The notes: a model not told the origin generated them from the sequence alone. Positions 1-10,413 are shown, counted from the first letter of the stretch. The stretch: DNA of 36,396 nt from Allobosea sp. 12-68-7 (GCA_002279705.1 NCCO01000061.1:1-36396); one strand, 5' to 3'. Program-made: numbers and translations.

Positions 1-329
1 AGGCCGAGTTCGACGAAAAGCGCCGTGCGCTGGGCGTCGAGGACGCGCTGCGCGAGGTTCCTGGCATCACCACGGCGATGATGGTGGCGCTGGGCGAGAA
101 CGACGTGAAGAACGTCGAGGACCTCGCCGGCTGCGCCACCGACGATCTCGTCGGCTGGACCGAGCGCAAGGATGGCGAGACGACGCGTCATTCCGGCTAT
201 CTCGACGGTTTCGACCTGTCGCGGCAGGACGCAGAGGCGATCGTCATGTCCGCCCGCGTCCAGGCCGGCTGGGTCGAGGCGCCCGCTGACGACGCCGAGC
301 CGGCCGCCGAGGAGACGGCCGAGGCCTGA
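1..329 (+). CDS. nusA: Transcription termination/antitermination protein NusA, C-terminal part (partial)
   Basis: This is the 3' end of a gene that enters from the left edge; the frame is open from base 3 to the TGA at 327-329. The translated stretch reads as a helix-hairpin-helix module (LREVPGITTAMMVALGEN, then NVEDLAGCATDDLVGW) and ends in an acidic, alanine-rich tail. This matches the C-terminal repeat region of alphaproteobacterial NusA, which binds RNA polymerase during elongation, pausing and termination. The downstream order (YlxR-type protein, infB, rbfA, truB, rpsO, pnp) is the classical nusA operon order and supports the call. The S1 and KH domains lie outside the window. Confidence 0.9.
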   Translation, partial: AEFDEKRRALGVEDALREVPGITTAMMVALGENDVKNVEDLAGCATDDLVGWTERKDGETTRHSGYLDGFDLSRQDAEAIVMSARVQAGWVEAPADDAEPAAEETAEA

Positions 330-343
330 GCCCGGAGCCCGCG

Positions 344-1117
344 ATGAAACCGGCCGCGGCCCGCGGCGCGCGCGAGACGCCACAGGCCCGCAGGGACGGG
401 CCGGAGCGCAGCTGCGTCGTCACGCGGACGGTCAAGTCGCCCGACGACCTGATCCGCTTCGTGGTCGGGCCGGACGGCGTGCTGGTGCCGGATCTGCGGC
501 GCAAGCTGCCCGGCCGCGGCGTCTGGGCCAGCCTCAGCGCCGCGACCGTCGCCGACGCCGTCAAGCGGCGGGCCTTCGAGCGCTCGCTAAAGACGAAGGT
601 CGTCGTCCCGCCCGATTTGGGTGAGATGATCGATGCCCTGATGCTGAAGGACGCGCTTCAGGCTTTGGCGATGGCGAACAAGGCGGGACTGGTCCAGGCC
701 GGTTTCGCCAAGGTCGAGGCGGTGATCGGTTCAGGCCGCTGTGCTGCCGTGATCGAGGCCAGCGACGGCGCCGAGGATGGCCGCCGCAAGATCGTGCAGG
801 CGATGCGGCGGGCCGACATTGCGCGCGAGGAAGCCCGGCTGAAGCCACGGAAGGTGCCCGTCGTGGCAATTTTCGCGGCAGCGGATTTGGAATTGGCGTT
901 GGGGCGCGCACATGTGATACATGCGGCGCTTGCTCCGGGACCAGCGGCCGAGGGTTTCCTCTCCCGCTGGCGTCGGCTCGTTCGCTATCGGACGAACGAC
1001 GCCGGTGCAACCGCCCCGGAGGAGCCGACCGGCTCCGACCCCGCAGGTGACGATTCCGTAGACCATCGAACGACCGAACCGGCTGGACCGAACGCGGCAG
1101 GACCGAGCACAGAATGA
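344..1117 (+). CDS. YlxR-type RNA-binding protein (DUF448 plus L7Ae-like domain)
   Basis: The predicted protein has 257 residues. Residues about 20-80 carry the YlxR/DUF448 pattern: RSCVVT near the start, then an RFVVGPDG stretch and PGRGVW at 56-61. Residues about 98-195 resemble an L7Ae/L30e-like RNA-binding fold ([20 protein letters not shown]). A low-complexity Thr/Pro/Gly tail follows. The two-domain form between nusA and infB is usual in alphaproteobacteria. Its role is taken to be in RNA binding around translation or transcription, but no precise function is established. A GGAG about 6 bases upstream of the ATG at 344 supports the start. The stop overlaps the infB start by 4 bases (ATGA), which suggests translational coupling. 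Confidence 0.88.
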   Translation: MKPAAARGARETPQARRDGPERSCVVTRTVKSPDDLIRFVVGPDGVLVPDLRRKLPGRGVWASLSAATVADAVKRRAFERSLKTKVVVPPDLGEMIDALMLKDALQALAMANKAGLVQAGFAKVEAVIGSGRCAAVIEASDGAEDGRRKIVQAMRRADIAREEARLKPRKVPVVAIFAAADLELALGRAHVIHAALAPGPAAEGFLSRWRRLVRYRTNDAGATAPEEPTGSDPAGDDSVDHRTTEPAGPNAAGPSTE

Positions 1118-1440
1118 GCGATACCAAGACCCCGGGCGACAAGACCTTGACCGTCAGCCCTCCGAAGACCCTGACCCTGAAGCGCCCCGTCGAGCAGAGC
1201 ACTGTTCGGCAGAGCTTCTCGCATGGGCGCTCCAAGCAGGTCGTCGTCGAGGTCAAGCGGCGTGTCGCCGGCCACGAGGTCAAGGAACCCGTGGCTCCCC
1301 GCGCGCCCGCGCCGCCGGTTCAGCAGGCCGCGCCGCGCCCGGCGCCCGCCGCGCCGACACCGCCGCCCCGCCCCGCCTCCGGCATGCTTCTGCGCACGCT
1401 GTCCGAGGATGAGAAGGAGGCACGCCAGCGTGCCCTCTGA
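1114..1440 (+). CDS. infB: Translation initiation factor IF-2, N-terminal fragment (reading frame broken)
   Basis: This 108-residue frame starts with the usual alphaproteobacterial IF-2 N-terminus ([14 protein letters not shown]...). It continues through a Pro/Ala-rich linker to [18 protein letters not shown] and stops at TGA 1438-1440. In relatives the same segment runs straight on into a charged helix, and here that helix continues in the +1 frame from about 1436. The break lies in CTCT. Restoring two bases (CTCTCT) or removing one T would rejoin the frames into a protein of about 909 residues, the normal size. The start is the ATG at 1114, overlapping the ylxR stop. Possible explanations are a sequencing error, a true frameshift or a split gene. 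Confidence 0.75.
   Translation: MSDTKTPGDKTLTVSPPKTLTLKRPVEQSTVRQSFSHGRSKQVVVEVKRRVAGHEVKEPVAPRAPAPPVQQAAPRPAPAAPTPPPRPASGMLLRTLSEDEKEARQRAL
1414..1420 (+). promoter_or_regulatory. Strong Shine-Dalgarno sequence at the infB break
   Basis: AAGGAGG lies 9 bases upstream of GTG 1430-1432. That GTG is in the frame of the long IF-2 reading frame and overlaps the stop of the N-terminal fragment. The layout is what re-initiation would need. The same bases also encode the conserved DEKEA of the N-terminal fragment, so the match may be fortuitous. Confidence 0.45.
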
Positions 1441-3844
1441 AGCCCGCCGGATCGCCGAGGACGAAACCCGCGCCCGCGCGCAAGCCGCCGAGCGCGAGCG
1501 CCAGGAGCGCGAAGCCGCGCTCGCCCGCCAGCGCGAGGAAGAAGAACGCCGCCGCCAGGAAGAGGACCGCAAGCGTCGCGCCGAAAGCGCCGCCCGCCAG
1601 CGCATGGACGAGCCGCAGGCCCCGCGCCCGCCGCAGCCGCCGCGCGAGTTCACGCCTTCCGCCCCGGCGCAGCCCGAGGCCGGCGCGGCGCCGGCTGCGG
1701 GCTACGCCCCGTCGCCGCGCCCGGCCCCGTCCGGCCCGCGTCCGGATTTCGCGCCGCGCACCCCGATGCGCGACGTCGGCACTCGTCCGCCGCGTCTCGA
1801 CTCGCGACCGCCGCGCCTCGACACGCCGCGCCCGCCGCGCCCGGTCGATGCGACCGCCCCGGCCGAACCTGCCATCACCCGTCCGACACGCCAGGCGCCC
1901 TCGACGGCCACCCCGCGCAGCCGGCCCGATGACGGCGAGGCGAGGCCCGCCTTCCTGACGCTGTCGACCGCGACCGGCGGTGACGACGAGCGGACGCGCT
2001 CGGTCGCGGCCTTCCGCCGGCGCGTCCAGCGCATGACGGGCCACCGCGCCTCGGACGCGGCGAAAGAGCGCGTGATGCGCGAGGTGATCATCCCCGAGAC
2101 GATCACCATCCAGGAACTCGCCAACCGCATGACCGAGCGGGGCGTCGACGTCATCCGCCTGCTGATGAAGCAGGGCGCGATGCACAAGATCACCGACGTG
2201 ATCGACGCCGACACCGCCCAGCTCGTCGCCGAGGAAATGGGCCATACCGTCAAGCGCGTGGCCGAATCCGACGTCGAGGAAGGCCTGTTCGACACGCCCG
2301 ATACCGACGACACGCTGAGCCAGCGCCCGGCGGTCGTCACGATCATGGGCCATGTCGATCATGGCAAGACCTCGCTGCTCGACGCGATCCGCCAGACGCA
2401 TGTCGTCACCGGCGAGGCCGGCGGCATCACCCAGCATATCGGCGCCTATCAGGTGAAGACGCCCTCGGGCGCGTTCGTCACCTTCATCGACACGCCGGGC
2501 CACGCCGCCTTCACGGCGATGCGCGCCCGCGGCGCCAAGGTCACCGACGTCGTGGTGCTGGTCGTCGCGGCCGATGACGGCGTCATGCCGCAGACGGTCG
2601 AGGCCATCAATCACGCCAAGGCCGCGGGCGTTCCGCTGATCGTGGCGATCAACAAAATCGACAAGAACGACGCCAGCCCCGAGCGGGTACGCGCCGAGCT
2701 GCTGCAGTACGAGATCCAGGTCGAGTCGCTCGGCGGCGAGACGCTGGAAATCGAGGTTTCGGCCAAGACCGGCAAGAATCTCGACAAGCTGCTCGAGGCG
2801 ATCGCGCTGCAGGCCGAGCTGCTCGACCTCAAGGCCAATCCGGATCGTCCGGCCGAGGGCACGGTGATCGAGGCCAAGCTCGATCGCGGCCGCGGCCCGG
2901 TCGCGACCGTGCTGGTCCAGCGCGGCACGCTTCGCACCGGCGACATCGTCGTGGCGGGTTCCGAATGGGGCCGCGTGCGCGCCCTGATCGGCGACACCGG
3001 CGCCCATATCAAGGAGGCTCCGCCCTCGCTGCCGGTCGAGGTTCTCGGCTTCAACGGCACCCCCGAGGCGGGCGACCGCGTCGCGGTCGTCGAGTCGGAG
3101 GCGCGGGCCCGCGAGATCACCGATTACCGCGAGCGCCAGAAGCGCGACCGGATCGCCGCGCGCGGCGGCGGATCGGCGGCTGGCCGTTCGCTCGCCGACA
3201 TGATGCGCGACCTCAAGGAAGGCGCCGGCCGCAAGGAGTTCCCACTCGTCGTCAAGGGCGACGTGCAGGGCTCGGTCGAGGCCATCGTCGGGACGCTGGA
3301 AAAGGTCGGCAACGAAGAGGTGCGCGCCCGCGTGCTGCAGTCGGGCGTCGGCGGCATCACCGAATCCGACATCACGCTCGCCCAGGCTTCGGGCGCTGCC
3401 GTGATCGGCTTCAACGTGCGGGCCCACAAGGAAGCGCGCGAGGCGGCCGAACGGGCCGGCGTCGAAATCCGCTATTACAACATCATCTACAACCTCGTGG
3501 ACGATGTGAAGGCGGCAATGTCGGGCCTGCTGGCGCCGACGCTGCGCGAAACCATGCTCGGCAACGCGCAGATCCTCGAGATCTTCGCAGTCTCGAAGGT
3601 CGGCAAGATCGCCGGCTGCCGCGTCACCGACGGTACGATCGAGCGTGGCGCGAATGTCCGCCTGATCCGCGATAACGTCGTGGTCCACGAGGGCAAGCTC
3701 GCCCAGCTGAAGCGCTTCAAGGACGACGCCAAGGAAGTGGTTGCGGGCCAGGAGTGCGGCATGTCCTTCGAGAACTACCAGGACATGCGCGCCGGCGACG
3801 TGATCGAGTGCTACCGCGTCGAGGAGATCAAGCGCACGCTGTAA
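1430..3844 (+). CDS. infB: Translation initiation factor IF-2, main part (GTPase and C-terminal domains)
   Basis: IF-2 is the GTPase that brings initiator fMet-tRNA to the ribosome. From the GTG at 1430 this frame gives 804 residues. It begins with a charged helix ([15 protein letters not shown]...), followed by a Pro/Arg-rich linker and an IF2-N module ([14 protein letters not shown], about 2088-2130). The G domain has GHVDHGKT at 2348-2371, DTPGH from 2489 and NKID from 2651. The C-terminal domains end at [16 protein letters not shown]. The frame remains open upstream to about 1223, but those codons are out of frame with the conserved N-terminus, so the GTG with AAGGAGG upstream is the best local start. 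In E. coli shorter IF-2 isoforms start internally, so this product could be functional without the N-terminal extension. Confidence 0.88.
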   Translation: MPSEARRIAEDETRARAQAAERERQEREAALARQREEEERRRQEEDRKRRAESAARQRMDEPQAPRPPQPPREFTPSAPAQPEAGAAPAAGYAPSPRPAPSGPRPDFAPRTPMRDVGTRPPRLDSRPPRLDTPRPPRPVDATAPAEPAITRPTRQAPSTATPRSRPDDGEARPAFLTLSTATGGDDERTRSVAAFRRRVQRMTGHRASDAAKERVMREVIIPETITIQELANRMTERGVDVIRLLMKQGAMHKITDVIDADTAQLVAEEMGHTVKRVAESDVEEGLFDTPDTDDTLSQRPAVVTIMGHVDHGKTSLLDAIRQTHVVTGEAGGITQHIGAYQVKTPSGAFVTFIDTPGHAAFTAMRARGAKVTDVVVLVVAADDGVMPQTVEAINHAKAAGVPLIVAINKIDKNDASPERVRAELLQYEIQVESLGGETLEIEVSAKTGKNLDKLLEAIALQAELLDLKANPDRPAEGTVIEAKLDRGRGPVATVLVQRGTLRTGDIVVAGSEWGRVRALIGDTGAHIKEAPPSLPVEVLGFNGTPEAGDRVAVVESEARAREITDYRERQKRDRIAARGGGSAAGRSLADMMRDLKEGAGRKEFPLVVKGDVQGSVEAIVGTLEKVGNEEVRARVLQSGVGGITESDITLAQASGAAVIGFNVRAHKEAREAAERAGVEIRYYNIIYNLVDDVKAAMSGLLAPTLRETMLGNAQILEIFAVSKVGKIAGCRVTDGTIERGANVRLIRDNVVVHEGKLAQLKRFKDDAKEVVAGQECGMSFENYQDMRAGDVIECYRVEEIKRTL

Positions 3845-3868
3845 GCCGTTGCGCTTCGACCCAGGCTG

Positions 3869-3902
3869 ATCATGGCCGGGCTTGCCCGGCCATGATGCTT
3901 TT
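3869..3902 (+). terminator. Perfect hairpin after infB, terminator-like
   Basis: Bases 3869-3881 (ATCATGGCCGGGC) pair perfectly with 3884-3896 across a 2-base loop, and GCTTTT follows. The hairpin lies 24 bases after the infB stop and 40 bases before rbfA. The T-run is short, so it may be a weak or attenuating terminator, an RNA-processing structure or a small dispersed palindrome. Confidence 0.5.
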
Positions 3903-3942
3903 ATCGACCGTCCATCCGGTCCGATCCCGGAGAACGAGAACC

Positions 3943-4371
3943 ATGGCAAAACCCGCAAAACCCTCCGGTCCAAACCAGCGCCAGCTGCGCATCGGCGAAG
4001 TGATCCGTCATGCGCTGGCGGAGCTGCTCTCGCGCGGCGACATTCATGACGAGGTGCTGGCCAAGCACGTCATCACGGTGCCCGAAGTGCGCCTGTCCTC
4101 CGATCTGAAGCTCGCGACCTGCTACATCATGCCGCTCGGCGGCGGCGACGTGAAGCCGGTGCTGAAGGCGCTGAACGACCACAAGCGCTACATCCGCGGC
4201 GAGATCGCCCACCGCGTGAACCTGAAATTCGCGCCCGATATCCGCTTCCTGCCGGATGAGAGCTTTGCCGAGGCCGAGCGGGTCGACGCGATCCTCTATT
4301 CCGACAAGGTCAGACAGGACATCCTCAAGCAGCCGCTGCGCATCCAGACGGACGAGCAGGACGATGACTGA
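3943..4371 (+). CDS. rbfA: Ribosome-binding factor A
   Basis: RbfA is a small KH-fold protein that binds the 30S subunit and helps 16S rRNA 5'-end maturation. The predicted protein has 142 residues and the family pattern: RQLRIGEVIRHALAELLSRG near the N-terminus, then VITVPEVRLSSDLKLATCYIMPLGG, and LKFAPDIRFLPDESFAEAERVDAIL. A Gln/Asp-rich acidic end follows. The frame is open further upstream, but the conserved part begins just after the ATG at 3943. That ATG has GGAGAACGAG about 5-14 bases upstream. The stop overlaps the truB start by 8 bases (ATGACTGA), so the two are probably coupled. Confidence 0.93.
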   Translation: MAKPAKPSGPNQRQLRIGEVIRHALAELLSRGDIHDEVLAKHVITVPEVRLSSDLKLATCYIMPLGGGDVKPVLKALNDHKRYIRGEIAHRVNLKFAPDIRFLPDESFAEAERVDAILYSDKVRQDILKQPLRIQTDEQDDD

Positions 4372-5311
4372 ACCGGCGCCCACAGAGGCCAGCGAGCCGC
4401 AGGGCCAGAGCTTTGCACCGCGACCGAAGAAGCGCGACGTGCATGGCTGGGTCGTGCTCGACAAACCGGTCGGCATGACCTCGACCCATGCGGTCGCGGT
4501 CGTGAAGCGGGCCTTCTCGGCGAAGAAGGCCGGCCATGCCGGCACGCTCGATCCGCTCGCCTCGGGCCTGCTGCCGATCGCGCTCGGCGAGGCGACCAAG
4601 ACCGTTCCCTTCGTCATGGACGGGCGCAAGGCCTACCAGTTCACCGTCGCCTGGGGCACGCAGACCGATACGGACGACACGGAAGGCCGCGTCCTCGCGA
4701 CCGCGGAGACCCGTCCCGACGAACAGGCCATCACGGCCCTGGTGCCGCAATTCACGGGCACAATCAGCCAGGTGCCGCCCAAGTTCTCCGCCATCAAGAT
4801 CGCCGGCGAGCGCGCCTACGACCTCGCCCGCGACGGTGAGGACGTGGTGCTGGAGGCGAGGCCCGTGGAGATCGACGCGCTGCGCATCGTCTCCCATTCG
4901 CCGGAGACGACGACCTTCGAGGCGGAATGCGGCAAGGGCACCTATGTGCGCGCGATCGCCCGCGATCTCGGCCTCGCGCTCGGCTGCCTCGGCCATGTCG
5001 TACATCTGCGGCGGACCCGCGTCGGGCCCTTCGCCATCGACGACGCCGTCTCCGTCGAGACGCTGCGGGAAAGCGCCGAGAGCGCGGCCGCGGCCCTGCT
5101 GCCCGTCAAGGCGGCGCTGTCCCTGATCCCGGAGGTCGTGGTCCACAAGGATGCGGCGCTGCGTCTGAAGCGGGGCCAGAGCGTGCTGCTGCGCGGGCGC
5201 GAGGTGCCCATCGAAAGCCCCGCCATCTATGCGACGTCGGGCGGCACCCTGATCGCGATCGGCACGGTCGAGCGGGGCGAATTGGTGCCGCACCGCGTCT
5301 TCAACCTCTGA
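4364..5311 (+). CDS. truB: tRNA pseudouridine-55 synthase
   Basis: TruB converts U55 to pseudouridine in the T-loop of tRNAs. The 315-residue product has a short variable N-terminus and then HGWVVLDKPVGMTSTHAV. The catalytic motif GHAGTLDPLASG includes Asp63, the expected nucleophile. The AYQFTVAWGTQTDTDD and VPPKFSAIKIAGERAYDLAR motifs follow, and the C-terminal PUA-like part ends in RGELVPHRVFNL. The ATG at 4364 overlaps the rbfA stop, and the conserved part begins some 25 residues later. Length and motifs are normal. Confidence 0.95.
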   Translation: MTEPAPTEASEPQGQSFAPRPKKRDVHGWVVLDKPVGMTSTHAVAVVKRAFSAKKAGHAGTLDPLASGLLPIALGEATKTVPFVMDGRKAYQFTVAWGTQTDTDDTEGRVLATAETRPDEQAITALVPQFTGTISQVPPKFSAIKIAGERAYDLARDGEDVVLEARPVEIDALRIVSHSPETTTFEAECGKGTYVRAIARDLGLALGCLGHVVHLRRTRVGPFAIDDAVSVETLRESAESAAAALLPVKAALSLIPEVVVHKDAALRLKRGQSVLLRGREVPIESPAIYATSGGTLIAIGTVERGELVPHRVFNL

Positions 5312-5503
5312 AGTCCCGTCGCGACCGGCGTTTCGAAACGTCGCGCCAACAGCCGAATCGGCATGTGTCGGAGACAACGCTCCGGCATGTCCCAGCCGCC
5401 GCCGCGCCAGAACGGCATGGCCGCAGCCAGTTCCGGAGCGGCGGCCGTGGGGATGACAATCCTCGCCGGGCATCCGGACGACATGGCAGCTGATGACGCG
5501 ACC

Positions 5504-5536
5504 CCGGCCGTTGCTCCCGACTCGGGCAACGGCCGG
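5504..5536 (+). repeat. Inverted repeat between truB and rpsO
   Basis: CCGGCCGTTGC (5504-5514) is exactly complementary to 5526-5536, with an 11-base spacer that can pair slightly further by G-U and C-G. No T-run follows, so it is not a standard intrinsic terminator. It lies just upstream of the proposed rpsO promoter and may shape the 3' end of truB mRNA. The remainder of the 391-base truB-rpsO gap up to about 5500 shows nothing I recognise. Confidence 0.4.
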
Positions 5537-5544
5537 CCGCAGCG

Positions 5545-5573
5545 CTGGCATTTGCCGCCATTTCGTGTATACC
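5545..5573 (+). promoter_or_regulatory. Possible sigma-70-type promoter of rpsO
   Basis: CTGGCA (5545-5550) and TATACC (5568-5573) are each 4 of 6 matches to the -35 and -10 consensus, and they are 17 bases apart. They lie about 130 bases before rpsO and just upstream of two stem-loops. Pattern evidence only. Confidence 0.3.
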
Positions 5574-5581
5574 GCCGCCAA

Positions 5582-5632
5582 CCGGCCTTCGCGGCCGGCT
5601 GCGCGACCCCTCCGCGATGAGGCGGATCGCGG
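5582..5632 (+). promoter_or_regulatory. Structured rpsO leader, possible S15 autoregulatory element
   Basis: Two stem-loops lie between the putative promoter and rpsO. CCGGCC (5582-5587) pairs with GGCCGG (5593-5598), and CCGCGAT (5612-5618) pairs with ATCGCGG (5626-5632) around a 7-base loop. Ribosomal protein S15 is known to repress its own mRNA through leader structures in several bacterial groups. Assigning that role here is inference from position and pairing alone. Confidence 0.35.
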
Positions 5633-5702
5633 GCTTCGGACCCTGCTGGACGACATCCCGGCTGGCGCCCGCCAGATCAACACCCAACCGAAGGATCAGA
5701 CG

Positions 5703-5972
5703 ATGTCGATCACTGCCGAGCGCAAGACCGCGCTCATGAAAGAGCATGCCACCAAGCCGAACGACACCGGCTCGCCGGAAGTCCAGGTCGCGATCCTCAC
5801 CGAGCGCATCAACAACCTGACCGGCCACTTCAAGTCGCACACCAAGGACAACCACTCCCGTCGTGGCCTGCTCAAGATGGTCTCGCAGCGTCGTTCGCTG
5901 CTCGACTACCTCAAGAGCAAGAGCGAGCCGCGCTACCGCTCGCTGATCGAGAAGCTCGGCATCCGCCGCTGA
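5703..5972 (+). CDS. rpsO: 30S ribosomal protein S15
   Basis: The product has 89 residues, the standard S15 length. It shows the family signature: [50 protein letters not shown], ending in [13 protein letters not shown]15 binds 16S rRNA early in 30S assembly and contacts the 23S rRNA bridge. The ATG at 5703 precedes the conserved SITAERK start; the upstream GAAGGA at about 5690 is a plausible ribosome-binding site. rpsO next to pnp is conserved across proteobacteria. Confidence 0.97.
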   Translation: MSITAERKTALMKEHATKPNDTGSPEVQVAILTERINNLTGHFKSHTKDNHSRRGLLKMVSQRRSLLDYLKSKSEPRYRSLIEKLGIRR

Positions 5973-5989
5973 TCGACCGCTGACGCCAA

Positions 5990-6023
5990 CGCCCGGTGCG
6001 GTTCCGCTCCGGGCGCTTTCGTT
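5990..6023 (+). terminator. Intrinsic terminator after rpsO
   Basis: CGCCCGG (5990-5996) pairs with CCGGGCG (6009-6015). Inside it GCGG pairs with CCGC after one T-T mismatch, and CTTTCGTT follows. It starts 17 bases after the rpsO stop. Part of transcription probably ends here, with pnp expressed by read-through or from its own promoter in 6024-6238. Confidence 0.65.
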
Positions 6024-6238
6024 AAAGGGGTTCGCCGCAATGGTGCGGCACAAGCCCCTCTCCAACGCAGCAGCCGCATGGGGCGGCCTGCCGCATGACC
6101 CGCCGGGCGCCTCTCGCCCATGGCAGGATCGCCGAGCGCTCGGGCGCGGATCGTGACCGTCCGGAACCGAGCGCTTCGCCGTCTTGCCCATGGGCTTGAG
6201 ACGCGAAGGCGGGTCGCATCCGATCCGAAAGAAAATCC

Positions 6239-8407
<2,169 letters not shown>

Positions 8408-8423
8408 GCCATCGCCCCTCACG

Positions 8424-8439
8424 CGATTCACGTGAAACG
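8424..8439. other. parS-like site with embedded GANTC, downstream of pnp
   Basis: The 16 bases match the bacterial parS consensus TGTTTCACGTGAAACA at 13 positions, including the whole central palindrome TTCACGTGAA (8427-8436). The T-to-A change on the left arm makes GATTC (8425-8429), a CcrM-type GANTC site. The 14-base core 8425-8438 recurs exactly, in reverse orientation, at 18792-18805 inside oriC. ParB binding here is plausible but weaker than at a perfect site. Confidence 0.45.
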
Positions 8440-8443
8440 AGAC

Positions 8444-8475
8444 GCCCCGCATCTGTCGATGCGGGGCTTTTTCGT
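8444..8475 (+). terminator. Strong intrinsic terminator after pnp
   Basis: GCCCCGCATC (8444-8453) pairs perfectly with GATGCGGGGC (8458-8467) around a TGTC loop, and TTTTTCGTT follows. It ends the nusA-pnp cluster. Confidence 0.9.
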
Positions 8476-8604
8476 TGCGGGTGACAGAATGGCCAAACGC
8501 GCCGGGCTCGGCTGACAGATCGACGGAATTGTCAGCGTAGCGCTGGCCGCCGCGGTACGATCCTCATAGTCCAGACTTATCGGACGCTGCTCCCGGAACC
8601 GGAC

Positions 8605-9240
8605 ATGACCGCTCACGCCATCACCTCCCTCGACCAGCTCGCCGCGCTCTACCCCAACCCGGTCGCACCGGCGTCGATCCACAAGGAGATCGACCATGTC
8701 GATGCGAACTATGCCGCGCTGATCGCCGCCTCGCCGTTTTTCGTGCTGGCGACCAATGGTCCCGACGGGCTGGATTGTTCACCGCGCGGGGATCAGCCGG
8801 GCTTCGTCACAGTCCGGGACGCGAAAACGCTGCTGATTCCCGACCGAAGAGGCAATAACCGACTGGATTCATTGAAAAATATCCTGTTCGATCCGCGAAT
8901 CGGAATGCTCTTCCTGATCCCCGGTTACGGGGAGACCCTGCGCGTCAACGGAGTCGCGTCGCTTTCCGGCGACCCTGAGTTGTGTGGACGCTTCGCGATG
9001 GCCGGAAAGCTCCCGGCCTGCGTCATCGTGGTCACGGTGGAGAGCGCCTACTTCCAGTGCTCGCGCGCGGTCGTCCGGGCGGAGCTGTGGAACGCCGAGC
9101 GGCATGTCAACCGCAGCAGTGTGCCGAGCGCGGGCTCGATCCTGCGCGCCATCACGGCGCGCGATGCCGCGGTCGAGACGTTCGATGGCGCGGCTTACGA
9201 CAGGGCGCTGCCGGAGCGGGTGAGGGCGACGCTGTATTGA
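8605..9240 (+). CDS. Pyridoxamine 5'-phosphate oxidase-family FMN-binding protein
   Basis: The product has 211 residues. The segment IDHVDANYAALIAASPFFVLATNGPDGLDCSPRGDQPGFVTV has the split-barrel flavin-binding pattern of the PPOX superfamily. It is followed by TLLIPDRRGNNRLDSLKNILFDPRIGMLFLIPGYGETLRVNG and a CxRAxxRAELW-like end. This resembles the subgroup of about 200-residue PPOX proteins of unknown substrate, not PdxH. It is probably a cytosolic FMN-dependent oxidoreductase, or a flavin- or heme-binding protein. The start is ATG 8605 with a purine-rich site (GGAACCGG) upstream. It stands alone after the pnp terminator and is convergent with the next gene. Confidence 0.8.
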   Translation: MTAHAITSLDQLAALYPNPVAPASIHKEIDHVDANYAALIAASPFFVLATNGPDGLDCSPRGDQPGFVTVRDAKTLLIPDRRGNNRLDSLKNILFDPRIGMLFLIPGYGETLRVNGVASLSGDPELCGRFAMAGKLPACVIVVTVESAYFQCSRAVVRAELWNAERHVNRSSVPSAGSILRAITARDAAVETFDGAAYDRALPERVRATLY

Positions 9241-9251
9241 GGGGGCGCCAC

Positions 9252-9403
9252 CTTGTCATTCCGGGGCTTCGCATCGCGAAGAACCCGGAACCCACGACCG
9301 GGCGATTGCTGCGATCGCAACCAACCCCCCGCTTCGTGAACCTGTCGCCTCACCCGGTCATGGGTTCCGGGTTCGGCCCGAAGGGCCGCCCCGGAATGAC
9401 AAG
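9252..9403. repeat. Long palindromic intergenic element (MITE-like)
   Basis: The ends are a perfect 16-bp inverted repeat (CTTGTCATTCCGGGGC at 9252-9267 against 9388-9403). Inside, bases starting GAACCCGGAACCC (about 9281-9302) pair with the stretch about 9353-9374 at 21 of 22 positions. The whole element could fold into one long RNA hairpin. It fills the gap between two convergent genes and has no coding frame of note. The sequence style resembles dispersed palindromic repeats seen in Rhizobiales intergenic regions; only one copy is in this window. Confidence 0.75.
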
Positions 9404-9414
9404 TGTAGAGCCGC

Positions 9415-10413
9415 TCAGAGCAGCCCTTCGTTCCCCGCGAGCACCTTCAGGTTCACGTCCGGCCGGGCACCGACATGGCTGATGATCTCGGCGGCGGCGA
9501 GCGCGCCCAGCCGCAGCGAGTCACGCACCTCCCGGCCCGAGGTCAGGCCGAAGAGGAAGCCGGCAGCGAAGAGATCGCCCGCGCCGGTGGCATCGACCAG
9601 GCGCTCGATCGGGAAGACGGGCTCCTCGATCACGCCCTCGGGGGTGACCGCCAGCGCGCCCTTCTCCGAGCGGGTGACGACCGCGAGGATGTTCTCCTGC
9701 CGCAGCGCCGCCAGCGCGTCCTCGAAGGCGGACGCCTGGTAGAGGCTCTTCAGCTCGTGCTCGTTGGCGAAGACGATGTCGACCATGCGGTTGCGGATCA
9801 GCCCGACGAACTCGTCGCGGTAGCGGTCGACGCAGAAGGAGTCCGACAGGGTGATCGCGACCTTGCCGCCGGCCTTGTGGGCGATCTCGGAGGCCTTGCG
9901 GAAGGCGTCCTTGGCCGCCGGCGGATCCCAGAGATAGCCCTCAAGATAGATGATGTCGGCGTTCTCGATCGCCTTCGCATCGACATCGGCGACGCCGAGG
10001 CCCTGGCAGGCGCCGAGATAGGTGTTCATCGTGCGCTCGCCATCCGGCGTGACGATGATGAAAGAGCGGGCGGTGGCGGGCCCTTCCGCCGCGGCGGGCG
10101 TGTCGAAGGCGACGCCGAGCGAGGTCAGGTCATGGCGGTAGAGCTTGCCGAGCTCGTCGGCCTTGACCTTGCCGATGAAGGCGCCCTTGCCGCCGAAGGA
10201 GGCGAGGCCGGCGATGGTGTTGGCGGCCGAACCGCCCGAGATGACCTTGCCGGGCCCCATGGCGGCATAGAGCGACTCGGCGTGGGCCTCGTCGATCAGC
10301 GCCATCGCGCCCTTGGTCAGGCCGTGCCTGGCGAGGAAATCCTCTTCCGCCGCCGCGATGACGTCGACGATGGCGTTGCCGAGGGCGAGAACGTCGGTTC
10401 GCGTGCCGGTCAT
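9415..10413 (-). CDS. PfkB-family sugar/adenosine kinase
   Basis: The product has 332 residues and PfkB (ribokinase) family features. These include an N-terminal VLALGNAIVDVIA, the GGSAANTIAGLASFGGKGAFIGKV substrate-side motif, and the C-terminal signature LVDATGAGDLFAAGFLFGL with the catalytic Asp of DATGAGD. The family phosphorylates sugars or nucleosides with ATP. The YLEGYLWDPP and FANEHELKSL segments are typical of rhizobial proteins annotated as adenosine kinase, the most likely substrate. The frame is open another 31 codons upstream, but homology begins at MTGTRTDVLALGN, so the ATG at 10413 was chosen. It lies 89 bases downstream of the XRE gene and may be co-transcribed. Confidence 0.85.
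   Translation of the reverse strand: MTGTRTDVLALGNAIVDVIAAAEEDFLARHGLTKGAMALIDEAHAESLYAAMGPGKVISGGSAANTIAGLASFGGKGAFIGKVKADELGKLYRHDLTSLGVAFDTPAAAEGPATARSFIIVTPDGERTMNTYLGACQGLGVADVDAKAIENADIIYLEGYLWDPPAAKDAFRKASEIAHKAGGKVAITLSDSFCVDRYRDEFVGLIRNRMVDIVFANEHELKSLYQASAFEDALAALRQENILAVVTRSEKGALAVTPEGVIEEPVFPIERLVDATGAGDLFAAGFLFGLTSGREVRDSLRLGALAAAEIISHVGARPDVNLKVLAGNEGLL

Noticed and set aside
1430..1441. Programmed +1 frameshift in infB of the prfB type (CTC TGA resembles CTT TGA)
   Set aside because: After slipping, a Leu tRNA on CTC would re-pair poorly with TCT. The Shine-Dalgarno is 14 bases from CTC, much farther than the roughly 3 bases in prfB. Re-initiation or sequence error fits better.
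1280..3973. Very long open frame on the minus strand opposite infB
   Set aside because: It is a shadow of the GC-biased codon use of infB; its translation has no recognisable family and infB motifs are clear on the other strand.
6186..6195. 10-bp palindrome GCCCATGGGC upstream of pnp
   Set aside because: Short GC-rich palindromes are common by chance here, and nothing nearby ties it to a known operator.
8529..8561. Promoter of the FMN-binding protein gene (TTGTCA and TACGAT)
   Set aside because: The spacing of 21 bases is too long for a standard sigma-70 promoter.
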